DNA from: Zychaea mexicana
Taxonomy: Eukaryota > Mucoromycota > Mucoromycetes > Mucorales > Lichtheimiaceae
DNA: 64,000 nucleotides
Assembly (NCBI RefSeq): GCF_025766255.1
Contig: NW_026516696.1
Span: forward strand, 310,001 to 374,000
Reading direction: 5' to 3'
Shown: in pieces, positions 10,746 to 22,583 of the stretch
Layout of the letters: each line of letters begins with the position of its first letter
Numbering within the stretch: position 1 is the first letter of the stretch
Translations under genes and position numbers: made by a program
Notes under the pieces: model-generated
Databases searched by the model: none
What the model saw: the letters and a program-made list of their open reading frames with translations, nothing else
What the model was told of the DNA's origin: nothing

Positions 10746-13700
10746 TTTCATTAGGCTTTTACACTGATCGTTCTTTTCTTCTTCTTTTTCTCTTGATGGT
10801 GTGGCAGTTTGATGGCAGTATGGCGGCAGTCCCTAGTGGCTTTCGTTGTGCTTTCATTAGGCTTTTACACTGATCGTTCTTTTCTTCTTCTTTTTCTCTT
10901 GATGGTGTGGCAGTTTGATGGCAGTATGGCGGCAGTCCCTAGTGGCTTTCGTTGTGCTTTCATTAGGCTTTTACACTGATCGTTCTTTTCTTCTTCTTTT
11001 TCTCTTGATGGTGTGGCAGTTTGATGGCAGTATGGCGGCAGTCCCTAGTGGCTTTCGTTGTGCTTTCATTAGGCTTTTACACTGATCGTTCTTTTTTCTT
11101 CTTTTTCTCTTGATGGTGTGGCAGTTTGATGGCAGTATGGCGGCAGTCCTTAGTGGCTTTCGTTGTGCTTTCATTAGGCTTTTACACTGATCGTTCTTTT
11201 CTTCTTCTTTTTCTCTTGATGGTGTGGCAGTTTGATGGCAGTATGGCGGCAGTCCCTAGTGGCTTTCGTTGTGCTTTCATTAGGCTTTTACACTGATCGT
11301 TCTTTTCTTCTTCTTTTTCTCTTGATGGTGTGGCAGTTTGATGGCAGTATGGCGGCAGTCCCTAGTGGCTTTCGTTGTGCTTTCATTAGGCTTTTACACT
11401 GATCGTTCTTTTTTTCTTCTTTTTCTCTTGATGGTGTGGCAGTTTGATGGCAGTATGGCGGCAGTCCTTAGTGGCTTTCGTTGTGCTTTCATTAGGCTTT
11501 TACACTGATCGTTCTTTTCTTCTTCTTTTTCTCTTGATGGTGTGGCAGTTTGATGGCAGTATGGCGGCAGTCCCTAGTGGCTTTCGTTGTGCTTTCATTA
11601 GGCTTTTACACTGATCGTTCTTTTCTTCTTCTTTTTCTCTTGATGGTGTGGCAGTTTGATGGCAGTATGGCGGCAGTCCTTAGTGGCTTTCGTTGTGCTT
11701 TCATTAGGCTTTTACACTGATCGTTCTTTTCTTCTTCTTTTTCTCTTGATGGTGTGGCAGTTTGATGGCAGTATGGCGGCAGTCCCTAGTGGCTTTCGTT
11801 GTGCTTTCATTAGGCTTTTACACTGATCGTTCTTTTTTTCTTCTTTTTCTCTTGATGGTGTGGCAGTTTGATGGCAGTATGGCGGCAGTCCCTAGTGGCT
11901 TTCGTTGTGCTTTCATTAGGCTTTTACACTGATCGTTCTTTTCTTCTTCTTTTTCTCTTGATGGTGTGGCAGTTTGATGGCAGTATGGCGGCAGTCCTTA
12001 GTGGCTTTCGTTGTGCTTTCATTAGGCTTTTACACTGATCGTTCTTTTCTTCTTCTTTTTCTCTTGATGGTGTGGCAGTTTGATGGCAGTATGGCGGCAG
12101 TCCCTAGTGGCTTTCGTTGTGCTTTCATTAGGCTTTTACACTGATCGTTCTTTTCTTCTTCTTTTTCTCTTGATGGTGTGGCAGTTTGATGGCAGTATGG
12201 CGGCAGTCCTTAGTGGCTTTCGTTGTGCTTTCATTAGGCTTTTACACTGATCGTTCTTTTCTTCTTCTTTTTCTCTTGATGGTGTGGCAGTTTGATGGCA
12301 GTATGGCGGCAGTCCCTAGTGGCTTTCGTTGTGCTTTCATTAGGCTTTTACACTGATCGTTCTTTTTTCTTCTTTTTCTCTTGATGGTGTGGCAGTTTGA
12401 TGGCAGTATGGCGGCAGTCCCTAGTGGCTTTCGTTGTGCTTTCATTAGGCTTTTACACTGATCGTTCTTTTCTTCTTCTTTTTCTCTTGATGGTGTGGCA
12501 GTTTGATGGCAGTATGGCGGCAGTCCCTAGTGGCTTTCGTTGTGCTTTCATTAGGCTTTTACACTGATCGTTCTTTTTTCTTCTTTTTCTCTTGATGGTG
12601 TGGCAGTTTGATGGCAGTATGGCGGCAGTCCCTAGTGGCTTTCGTTGTGCTTTCATTAGGCTTTTACACTGATCGTTCTTTTCTTCTTCTTTTTCTCTTG
12701 ATGGTGTGGCAGTTTGATGGCAGTATGGCGGCAGTCCCTAGTGGCTTTCGTTGTGCTTTCATTAGGCTTTTACACTGATCGTTCTTTTTTTCTTCTTTTT
12801 CTCTTGATGGTGTGGCAGTTTGATGGCAGTATGGCGGCAGTCCCTAGTGGCTTTCGTTGTGCTTTCATTAGGCTTTTACACTGATCGTTCTTTTCTTCTT
12901 CTTTTTCTCTTGATGGTGTGGCAGTTTGATGGCAGTATGGCGGCAGTCCCTAGTGGCTTTCGTTGTGCTTTCATTAGGCTTTTACACTGATCGTTCTTTT
13001 TTCTTCTTTTTCTCTTGATGGTGTGGCAGTTTGATGGCAGTATGGCGGCAGTCCCTAGTGGCTTTCGTTGTGCTTTCATTAGGCTTTTACACTGATCGTT
13101 CTTTTCTTCTTCTTCTTCTCTTGATGGTGTGGCAGTTTGATGGCAGTATGGCGGCAGTCCCTAGTGGCTTTCGTTGTGCTTTCATTAGGCTTTTACACTG
13201 ATCGTTCTTTTCTTCTTCTTCTTCTCTTGATGGTGTGGCAGTTTGATGGCAGTATGGCGGCAGTCCCTAGTGGCTTTCGTTGTGCTTTCATTAGGCTTTT
13301 ACACTGATCGTTCTTTTTTTCTTCTTTTTCTCTTGATGGTGTGGCAGTTTGATGGCAGTATGGCGGCAGTCCCTAGTGGCTTTCGTTGTGCTTTCATTAG
13401 GCTTTTACACTGATCGTTCTTTTTTTCTTCTTTTTCTCTTGATGGTGTGGCAGTTTGATGGCAGTATGGCGGCAGTCCCTAGTGGCTTTCGTTGTGCTTT
13501 CATTAGGCTTTTACACTGATCGTTCTTTTTTTCTTCTTTTTCTCTTGATGGTGTGGCAGTTTGATGGCAGTATGGCGGCAGTCCCTAGTGGCTTTCGTTG
13601 TGCTTTCATTAGGCTTTTACACTGATCGTTCTTTTTTTCTTCTTTTTCTCTTGATGGTGTGGCAGTTTGATGGCAGTATGGCGGCAGTCCCTAGTGGCTT

Positions 13701-14040
13701 TCGTTGTGCTTTCATTAGGCTTTTACACTGATCGTTCTTTTTTTCTTCTTCTTCTCTTGATGGTGTGGCAGTTTGACGGCAGTATGGCGGCAGTCCCTAG
13801 TGGCTTTCGTTGTGCTTTCATTAGGCTTTTACACTGATCGTTCTTTTCTTCTTCTTCTTCTCTTGATGGTGTGGCAGTTTGATGGCAGTATGGCGGCAGT
13901 CCCTAGTGGCTTTCGTTGTGCTTTCATTAGGCTTTTACACTGATCGTTCTTTTTTTCTTCTTTTTCTCTTGATGGTGTGGCAGTTTGATGGCAGTATGGC
14001 GGCAGTCCCTAGTGGCTTTCGTTGTGCTTTCATTAGGCTT
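10746..14040. repeat. Minisatellite: about 31 tandem copies of a 106-bp unit
   Basis: A 104-106-bp unit starting TTAGGCTTTTACACTGATCG is repeated head to tail about 31 times, with near identity between copies. Variation is concentrated in a pyrimidine tract (length and C/T pattern of the CTTCTTC run) and in a CCC/CCT alternation before TAGTGGC. Copies of the two classes often alternate, giving a roughly 211-bp higher-order period: identical 204-base open frames recur at 12242, 12453 and 12876. The last copy breaks off at 14040 into unrelated DNA. The minus-strand open frames inside it are repeats of one another and are not considered genes. Confidence 0.95.
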
Positions 14041-14626
14041 TCAGAGGTTGCAAGACCGAGTGTCTGTCACGTCAATGAAAACCTGGGGGTAGCGTTTCGA
14101 CCCTTGTCACTCCAGTGGCAGTTGAGACTTTCCATATATTAATGGCTTTTTTATATAATTTTTATATTAGCGCATATATGGTTTAAATTTGAAGATTGGA
14201 TCTCTCTATGATCGAAAGAAACGTTTGAATGGGTATATATAATTATTTTTGAAATTTTATGTCGAATTGAATGCTGTGAACAAATATCTCACTTTTATTA
14301 TTATTTTTGATATCAAAAACAATAGGTACAAGGCAAGACTATATCACTCTGAATATCAAAGCTCCTAAGATGATGAAAGACATGCCGTGGTCGTTGCCAT
14401 TTTCTTTTCAGGAACTACAGACGATTTGGTAGTGGTGGAGTACATTATATCAGGTACTGAGCGATGCATAAATGGGCGGTTCTCTCATTTTTTACTAATT
14501 GATAGACTTTAAAAATATTTGCATTGGTCCTTGATTGACCAGCCTCGTATGTGTGCCGGTGAACAAAGACGAAATCCATGTATTATCCAAGCAGTATCGG
14601 CGGTTTAGCACTATCCTTCGTGCTCG
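14041..14626. other. Non-coding spacer
   Basis: Lies between the minisatellite and the 27-bp-TIR element. AT-rich; no gene or RNA was recognised. Confidence 0.4.
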
Positions 14627-15171
14627 TAAGGTGGGCGTCAGCTAAAGGGGCCAATTTAAGACCCGATTTCCAGCCTTCATAGAGTTATCTCTGCATGCTT
14701 AATTGCCACAAAAGATAGCAGAATCGATAGCTTTAGAGGAGAGGAACACAACGTACTAAATTTTTTTTCAATGCGCTCACTTGTTGCTGAGCTATGACGT
14801 TTCGAAGTCTACTATTTTTAGTACTTTTAGCTAGGAAACGAACAATTTTTGTACACCATTTCCCCATCATCTATTTTGAATCGCAAATCTTTTTCACGTC
14901 ATCTTTCACCAACTTCATAATTAAATACGCATTTAAATGGCAGGAACCAAAAGAAGAGCTAAAGTTGGTAAAGCCAACTACGAACAAGGAAAAAGATTGA
15001 GACTTGAACGCGAAAAAGCAGAATGCGAAAGAGCAGAACGCGAACAACAAGAGATCGAAGTTCAAGACATTCAACAAGAGGAAGAATCCCCTCTTATTTA
15101 TCACCTGACGCGGGGTTTAAAGTCGATTTGATTTTTGCAAAAAATGGCCCCTTTAGCTGACGCCCACCTTA
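14627..15171. mobile_element. Small element with 27-bp perfect terminal inverted repeats
   Basis: Positions 14627-14653 and 15145-15171 are perfect inverted copies over 27 bp, starting TAAGGTGGGCGTCAGC. If the outer TA is taken as target-site duplication, the element looks like a TA-inserting, non-autonomous (MITE-like) transposon of about 541 bp. A 5-bp direct repeat GCTCG just outside (14622-14626 and 15174-15178) is an alternative duplication. The interior contains one short charged open frame (14937-15131) and no transposase. Confidence 0.75.
14937..15131 (+). CDS. Short Lys/Glu/Arg-rich open frame inside the small element
   Basis: 64 codons, starting MAGTKRRAKVGKANYEQGK, then a strongly charged, probably helical stretch rich in E, R and Q. 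It has no domain I recognise. It lies wholly inside the 27-bp-TIR element. It could be the first exon of a gene captured from an autonomous relative, or chance. The low confidence reflects its length. Confidence 0.3.
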   Translation: MAGTKRRAKVGKANYEQGKRLRLEREKAECERAEREQQEIEVQDIQQEEESPLIYHLTRGLKSI

Positions 15172-15519
15172 GAGCTCGTTTCGGTCTAACGGCCGCTCGA
15201 AGAGCGCACAAACTTTATTTTGTATATATATATTTATAATAAAAATTTTAATATTTCTTCTCTCTTTAGCCGTTTGAAAAGCGCTGCAGACTTAGCACGC
15301 ACAAACATTTGAGTGGATACCAGACTACGTCTTCCCTCATAGCACAATTATTACCATTGCTTCGCGCGTTGTTGTTGTACCGCGATCAACGCGAAAAGCA
15401 CCAATTTGCTGTACCGAAGATGGTCCTGAAACACGTACTTTAATATTCTCCTTTTTCAAGTTCGCACTCTTCATTTTTCTTTGACCATCCTCGGTCGAAT
15501 ATCTTATTGCTATTTTACC

Positions 15520-18012
15520 ATGTTTTACAGCGAGTATAAGCATACCGATGATCGGACGACCAATAATGTAGAGACTGTAATTATTGAAGAAGACAACGTA
15601 TCTTTGAGCTCTTCGTCTCAAAAGTCGCTATTGCTTGCTGGGTCTTCCAAGAGAAAATATGAATCCATTGATATATACGCAGGTGACGACGATGTAAATG
15701 ATTATGAAGATCGCAAGCGGCGAGAAACCGGAGATGACGAGCACGCCAGAATAGGCGAGTCATCTACGACACTCAAAAGCCTTGGACAGCAGCGAAAAGG
15801 ACATGATGACAGTGACCGGCTTGGAAATCTTAGTTTGACGGTGCTGACAACATGGTGAGCTCAGTAATACAAATACGATAGCTGTATTATTGTACTTACA
15901 TATCGTAAACTTGTTTCTCTCAAGTTTGGGCATAGGGGCAGCCCTACCCGGTTTGGATACTTCTATTATATTCACAACGATGACAAAGATCGGAAGCGAA
16001 TTTCAAAGGTAAGTAGCATTAACTACATGGCTGGTTATGTTTCGAAAAAAGATGGTGACCTCTAGACTGGCGTTTTTTTTACAGTGCACAAATGTCAACA
16101 TGTTGCACAGCGCATACGCACTCTGTACTCTTATCACGATGCCGGCAGGTAGTAAAGAGTACTATGCACATACAAAATCAAATCATCAAAACGTACAAAA
16201 ACGTTCTAAACAACAAGCAACCAAATTATAGTTTACATGTAGCGGGTGCGCTGTCAAACGCGTTTGGACGAAAGCCAGTATTGATTACACTCAACATGTT
16301 ATTTCTGATCGGGTCATTTGGATGTGGGTAAGTTGCGACAGGTTCCTTTCACTGTGTATAGGAAACTTTGCCATAGCAATTGAAATCTCACTACTGGTAG
16401 CTTTGCACAATCGTTTGAGCACATTGTTGTAGCCCGAGCAATCGCAGGCTTTGGAGGAGGTGGGATCGCCCTGATGGGTAAAATAATTCTTCATGATATT
16501 GTATCTCGAGATCAACTGGGGTCATATCTAGCTTACCTCAGCATGTCTTCAATGGTAAGTTGTGTTTTCTCCGTATATATCAGGCACCTATGTAGTTGGA
16601 TTATCATTGCTTTATCGTGACAAAGAATCAATATATTGTTTTAGCTCGGGTTCGGCCTTGGTGCACCCATCGGCGGATTTATTACCGACTACTTTGGATG
16701 GCGTTATTGCTTTAAGATCAACATTCTACCAATGACGCTCATCCTTTACATATACACTTTTCACTTGAAAAACTACAGCGTATCTCAAAATTAAAAGGCT
16801 GTTTTGACAAGGGGAAAGCTGAAAACTGTTGATTTCGGTGGAATATTATTGCTTTCCGGAGCGAACACATCCTTGACCTGCGCACTTTTGCTTGGTGGAA
16901 CCTCTTACAGTTGGTGTAGCCCTCAAATTATCCTGGCACTAGTCTCAGCTCTGATTGGGTATATACTGTTCTTAATTCATGAGCGGCGATGGGCAGTGTA
17001 TCCTTTGTTGTCACGCGTAGCTTCACGCGACCGCAATTTCACAACAGCGTGCGTTTGTATCTTTTTACCGGCAGCATGCGAAGGAGCGGCCCTTACTGTT
17101 ATACCGCAATTTCTCATGGCAAGTATACCTGTTACATTTCATTTGCTTTGTTTAAAGAGGTTAATATGCGGCTTTAATACAAAGATGTATTGCTAATTTT
17201 TTTTAGTATATAGGGTGTGCTACATTTCAAGACCTCCAAAGCTGGTTTGTGGGTTATGATGAACGCAGCATCTGTTCCCGTTGGGACATTTATAGCCGGA
17301 CGCTATATGCACTATACTGGCAAATTCAAGCGCTTTGTAGGTGTGGCCATGACATCCTATCTTGTAGCGGTTGCCATATTCTATAGTTGGGCCGGCGGTA
17401 ATGTTTCCAAAAGCCTGGGTATCATGGGGATCTTTTTGGAGGGCGCTTCGTATGGATGTATCAGTGTTTGCATTATTGTCGCCTGTACGAGCACTTATCC
17501 AAAGAGTGTAAGTACGCATGAGCTATCATCTAAATGTTTACTTCAAAATAATATTCACAAACCAGCTATATGAATCGATAACTGAATTTTCGTCATCGTT
17601 TATGTTATTCTATAATTTTTTACGATAGTGGCTGCTATCATACATCTTTATCAATTTGCACACTAGCACGTTTCGTGGGGTATCTAATAGGCGCGGCGGT
17701 CGTATCTTCAATTATTCAATATACTTTGAGAACAGAGCTGCCAACGCGAATTGATGGTGAAGATGCAGAGAAGGTATACCTACAGATGACGACGGACCTC
17801 AACGTAGAAAGCTAAATGCTAGGCACTTTCATTCAACGCTTAAAAAGAGAAGGTTAACCAATGCGCTACGTTCTTTTCGAATTTTATAGCTGATTGAATT
17901 TATCATTAAATCGATCCACAAAGTTGATATACTGGCTCCCGAGATCCAACGAATCGTGGCAGAAGTATTGGCTCTTGGAGTGCAGCGTGCAATAGCAGAT
18001 GGGGGTTTGTGA
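15520..18012 (+). pseudogene. MFS drug/siderophore-type transporter, probably broken (left arm)
   Basis: A spliced major facilitator superfamily gene of the 14-helix type. The first exon gives a long hydrophilic Ser/Asp/Arg-rich N-tail (from MFYSEYKHTDD). Helix 1 follows (LGIGAALPGLDTSIIFTTM, about 15930-15985), then a segment with AYALCTLITMPA, then the loop signature GALSNAFGRKP. Later exons carry VVARAIAGFGGGGIALMG, LGFGLGAPIGGFITDYFGWR, TCALLLGG, RNFTTACVCIFLPAACEG and AASVPVGTFIAGRYM. An in-frame TAA near 16793 (after NYSVSQN), followed directly by more MFS sequence, cannot be spliced out by a normal-sized intron. The C-terminal exons also do not join cleanly (stop at 17813; last MFS-like segment to 18012). 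Function is probably lost. The same damage is present in the right arm. Confidence 0.7.
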
Positions 18013-18149
18013 CGTTTGGCTTTGGGGTGCACACGCCCTTCAATGTCCAAGTCAAATTATTGCAAATATTTGTCGCGTCTTCCAAAAATATCAAAAATCT
18101 TAAACCAGCGCCGCAGTCGCGTTTCATTCTTTCTCTTTACTTTTATAAT

Positions 18150-20956
18150 ATGGGCGATTCCACAGAAAATCATCCTCGCGAATGTACAGGTATAAATTTG
18201 TATTTCTTGACTGCTATGCAACACGTACTAAACTTATTAATATAAGTTTGCTAATTCATTTGTGTGTGTCTCTATTAGACCTTATATATTCATTTATTGA
18301 TAGCAAAGTTAAAATCGGTGTCATTCCCAAATTATCAAACTTTGTACACGATCATTCAACCAGAATTATTAAGCTGGACGAAGAAGTTGTAGCTATAAAC
18401 GAAATTAAAGAACTATGGACCGAACGGTTCTCATTATGTGTTAAAAAGAGAGGCGTGAAACAGGTAATTCTTTATCCAGTTACTGAACTTAGTCATTATA
18501 TTAATATTCTTTTTTTTTCTTCTTCGTTAGTTTGAACTTGATGCCAGTGCTACAAATTGGGAAAAAATAGCTGTTGATAAAGCAAAGGTTTTCATGGGAA
18601 ACTAGAAAACAAGGCATTATTTAGTAATAGTTTTGGCTCATTCTTCTTTTTCTTTTGCTTTAGGTCATGGTTGCGCACGCGAACTTATCTGCTACATTGA
18701 TCCTGGAGAAAACTGTTGTTAGACAAAATCTTTCTGCAATGCGCTTGCTGGAAAAGAATACACAAGTATGGTATCTATAATAATAAGACACATATCTTTT
18801 TCATTCACCACAAAATTATTATATGTGTCGATTTATTAAACACTTGTCCATATATTCATATATACTTTTAGGGAACTACTCATGATACGGGTAGTACATC
18901 TGGTATTATTGCAACTGGTGATGGATTAGGTGCTCCAAGCAGTACGAGCACTATTAAAAATGATCATGTTTCCAAAAGAAAGTCGAAAGAAAATCAAAAT
19001 GATGTATGATAGCATTTTCTTTTTAGATTTACTTATTTACCCCATTGTTTTTACATTAATATTGATGTTTATGATTATAGAAACCAGCCAGTAAAAAAAG
19101 TTGCCATATTGGTGCTTCTGAGGAAGTGGAAGAGGACGGCTTCATCATTCCCGGAAAAGCTGATACGTTGGGCACCATTATCAAGAAGGAAGCGCTAAAA
19201 TTGCATGATCAATTCAAGAAGGGGAAAGTGTTGAGTCCGGCCGATAGAAAAGTGATGAGGTATGAGTAGACACCATGATATTAGTAGCCGTTGTATTATA
19301 ATAACTCGACATTGATATTCAGGATTAATGGACTCAATCCATTTTTATATGATAGCAACGGGTTGTCGTCAATTGTAGATATGGTGGACGAACGAGCCGA
19401 TGGGCAGCGACGCTTTCTTACCGTTGAACAGTGGGACTATGTCAAAAATCTATTCAGTCATTTGAAGATCGCTCCTCCGAACAAAGTCGAATCTGCTGTG
19501 GACATTTGGAAAATAGTCTATAAAGTAATAATAAAAAGGTTTGAACGGGAAAACTACGTAATGATGGTAATAATTTTTGAAACAATTATGTTATATAGAC
19601 ATGCGAGGCAATTGGATCGGTAAAGGTTGGAGAACAGTATTTGTTTAAAATGAGACAACGAGAGGATAGTAGTGAAGAATCAAGATTGATATGCAAAGCC
19701 ATGGAACATATGTGAGTATTATTGCAATTGGTTTTAAAGACAGTTATGTATATCTCTTTTGCCTTTACTGATTTGGATGTTGAAATCTCGATATATAGGT
19801 TAGAATTAGTCGAAACGAAACAAGATATATTATGCCAAAGAGGAAGCAAATATACGGAAAATGACTATCTTCGCATCGTATGGTCACCTATTCTTGAACG
19901 CATATTCTCCTCCCCATTACGGCTGATAAGGTAAAAAAGATAAAGGAGTATAACTTTGAAAAAAATAGTTGTGCTGATACTATATTTTTGTGATTATATA
20001 GCGGCGAAAGTATTTTTAAATACACAACCAAGCAAAAACAGCAGTTATATGATGAATCCAATGACGTGAAGGGCTTCAAAATTGATATCAGATATGTTGT
20101 GGATAAAAATGGCAAAACGTATGATTTGGGCGCAGCTGAGTTGGGTAAAGATGGTGCAAGTTGCAAGATAATACAAGACGAAGGAAAGCTTACACGGGAA
20201 GGCAAAGATGTCGTCGATTCCTTGTTGAAAACGTTACACGAAAGCAACCATCGTCATGTTTTATCTTGGATTATTCAAATTGACGGTATGTATTAAAATG
20301 ACACTATGATGATAAATAATTGACAATGAGATGTGCTCTAAATATACATATATTTCTATTTACAATTAGCATGTGAAGCTGAAATTTCAACGTTGCACAT
20401 TGTTGGTAATGGAGTATATGTTGCGTATCCTCAGTTTAAATTTGAACTGCCCACCACCCTTGATAATCTTTCCAAGTTTGAACAAGCGTTACAAGCATTT
20501 CTTACTATCAAAGTAAGTATTTTAAGGAAATATAAGAAGAAAGCAGGCAACACTGATGTTAACCGATGTTTTTTTTGTGAACAGGAACACATGATGATGA
20601 TCCAAAGTCGTCTTTCCACTGAACAACAACGGGAAGGGGTGATCAGCCAAACATTCAACCGTTCTAATCAAGTAAAATCGGATGATATCAGCACATGGAC
20701 CCGCGCGACTTGGTACACCCCACCAAAACCATCAAAATCAAGGGTGCCTGTGCCATTATTCGGTCAAAAAAGCAAGTTCAACTTTGCAGAACGCCTACTA
20801 GTGGCTCGAAATCAGGACCTTATAGAAAGTGAAGAAGAAAAAGAGAACGTGGACATGTTTGGCTGGACTAAACGGAATGGCAAGTTTTACAATATCCATA
20901 CCCAAAAGTATGCGGACGAACACCCACTTGATAAAGAAAGCCAAGTTATTTTGTAA
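18150..20956 (+). CDS. Multi-exon gene of unknown function (left arm)
   Basis: I do not recognise this family. About eleven exons joined by short GT..AG introns give roughly 650 residues. Exon 1 is 18150-18189 (MGDSTENHPRECT); exon 2 is 18279-18463; exon 3 is 18531-18587; the last exon ends at the TAA at 20956. Visible features are an N-terminal segment with ELWTERFSLCVKKRGVKQ and NWEKIAVDKAK; a Ser/Thr/Lys-rich middle with a KRKSKENQND basic patch; a region with RRFLTVEQWDYVKNLF; a segment DIRYVVDKNGKTYDLGAAEL; and an acidic C-terminus around ESEEEKENVDMFGW. No signal peptide or membrane helix is seen. All frames appear open, unlike the neighbouring MFS gene. It could be a lineage-specific family spread by transposons. 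Its 3' end faces the DIRS-like core. Confidence 0.65.
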
Positions 20957-21499
20957 TAATTCGATCTTTTCAAAAACACACATAAACATCATCTAGCATC
21001 ATTATATCATCATTATATCCATCCCTTTCTTTTTCTTATTTCATCACTAAAACCTTTTAGTAAAAGCCTAAAAAGCTTCATCTTTTATTACTTCACTATT
21101 TTTTCTATTACTTATTCTGTTATAACAAATGATGGAACAACTGCATTTGTATATATTGATCGACAAGAATTGTATCTTATTATTATTAAATTGCTAGAAT
21201 ATCATTGGCCGAGCACAACACTATATGCCTGACACTACTGTACCTATCATCAATAAAATAGCTTTGACTTACCTATAATGTCGTGTATTTACAGAATACA
21301 GATAAACATTCTCTATTTGTAGATTTTCCATAAATCTCTTACACGTAATAAACATTATTCTTCGGCCTGCACTGAAGCTGATTGTGTCATCATTTTTTTC
21401 TTTATTGGCGAAAATACAGAGATAAAAAGGGATAGCGATACATCAAATGAGAGCTATCATTTTTTCTTTCGCTCCGGGAACACATCCGTCGAAGTAGAC

Positions 21500-22006
21500 T
21501 TGATCATGTCCGATGAGCCATTTGATATTCATGCCGCCTTGCAAACCATCACCGATCGTCTTGCTGTCCTCGAGCGTCTACGCAACGAATCACCCATGGA
21601 CGCCGACACCAACGACGATAACACGTCGTCAGATTCGGACGACCCACACGTCAGTGAACAAGCACCAACCACACTGCTCACACCGTATCCTGAGTTCATG
21701 GCGGCGTTACCCAGCTTGGGCAAGGATTTTTTCCGCAACATCATGGACGATGATACTTGGCGCACATTTCTACATGCGTGTCCTCGCAACACGGCGCGCC
21801 AGTATCTTCCTCCACCGCTCAACAACATCGACACAAGTGCTCGAACGCAACGCATCGACAAGCAGTTCCGGGACATTCAATATCGACTTTCAGGCATCAC
21901 ACGACCCATTGATTTTTTTGTGCATGACACTCTGCGCACCAATACTGTGGACGTGGCTGCAGCTCTTCGCTCGCGGAAACAATCCACGCTCTCATTTCTG
22001 ACGTAG
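21500..22006 (+). pseudogene. DIRS-like element, first gag-like frame
   Basis: 168 codons. An acidic N-terminal stretch (DTNDDNTSSDSDD) precedes TPYPEFMAALPSLGKDFF and a basic, proline-rich middle. Assignment as Gag rests on its place upstream of reverse transcriptase and on its composition; no Gag family motif was recognised. It ends at a TAG at 22004. A continuation in another frame (22039-22557) suggests a frameshifted longer protein. The ATG at 21506 is an equally good start. Confidence 0.5.
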
Positions 22007-22038
22007 CTTCAAGCATCACACAAATTAAGAGTGACAAC

Positions 22039-22557
22039 GTGTGCCGTGATACCGGTCTTACCTCCGCACCAATTGGAACACCCGGTCTTGCTAATCCACC
22101 TCTTTTGGATGCAAGCGCTGTGTTGGAACAGACAAATCTCACACAAGCGCTCCGCAAAGCTACCACTCGTCGTAGCAAATTCACTCGTAGACAATCGGGT
22201 GGACGTGCTTCTGAAACAACAACACAACCGTCGGCTGATTCGTCTTCCCACCGTACCCGATCATCAGACCGGTCAAATGATCGACGCCCAGGTGCCACCA
22301 ACAGAAGCCAGTCGGGTTTTCAGCATCGCCGGAAGAATGCCGGCCGCAAACCATCCCACAACACCGACAGCAATCAAAACAACGCGACAACGACCTGTAG
22401 GAGGGCGTTTGCAATATTTTTCTTCCGCCTAGTCGAACCTTTGCAAATCGCCTTGGATCCTTCGCGTCATACAATAAGGATTTTTAATCCCCTTCCACAC
22501 CTTACCCCGTACTCGTCATCAAGCACGCATCACAAGCAACAACCCCGCAGCGACTAG
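22039..22557 (+). pseudogene. DIRS-like element, second gag-like frame
   Basis: 172 codons, rich in Arg, Ser, Thr, Asn and Gln (for example RRSKFTRRQSGGRASETTT), which suits a nucleic-acid-binding Gag C-terminus. It is in a different frame from the upstream piece. It ends 27 bp before the reverse transcriptase frame. Confidence 0.45.
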
Positions 22558-22583
22558 CAACAGACAAGGAAGTCTGATCGCTT

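Larger units (their letters stand above)
15366..21387 (+). repeat. Left arm of a 15.9-kb palindrome
   Basis: 6,022 bp whose reverse complement is present at 25224-31245. Every open frame in the arm has a mirror twin of identical length and sequence, with coordinates summing to 46,611, so there are no net insertions or deletions between the arms. The outer edge was read base by base: identity ends at 15366/31245 (GCGTTGTTG against CAACAACGC). The inner edge is at 21387/25224. It contains a broken MFS gene, a gene of unknown function and about 430 bp of non-coding sequence next to the core. Confidence 0.95.

Noticed and set aside
10971..13079. Repeated minus-strand open frames of 67 codons in the minisatellite
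   Set aside because: They are the same tandem unit read repeatedly; frames open only because the unit pair is about 211 bp. No start context, domain or spliced structure supports a gene.
15337..15621. Minus-strand open frame crossing the left edge of the palindrome
   Set aside because: The two mirror frames differ after the arm boundary and have no recognisable motif; the frame is a shadow of the MFS N-terminal exon.
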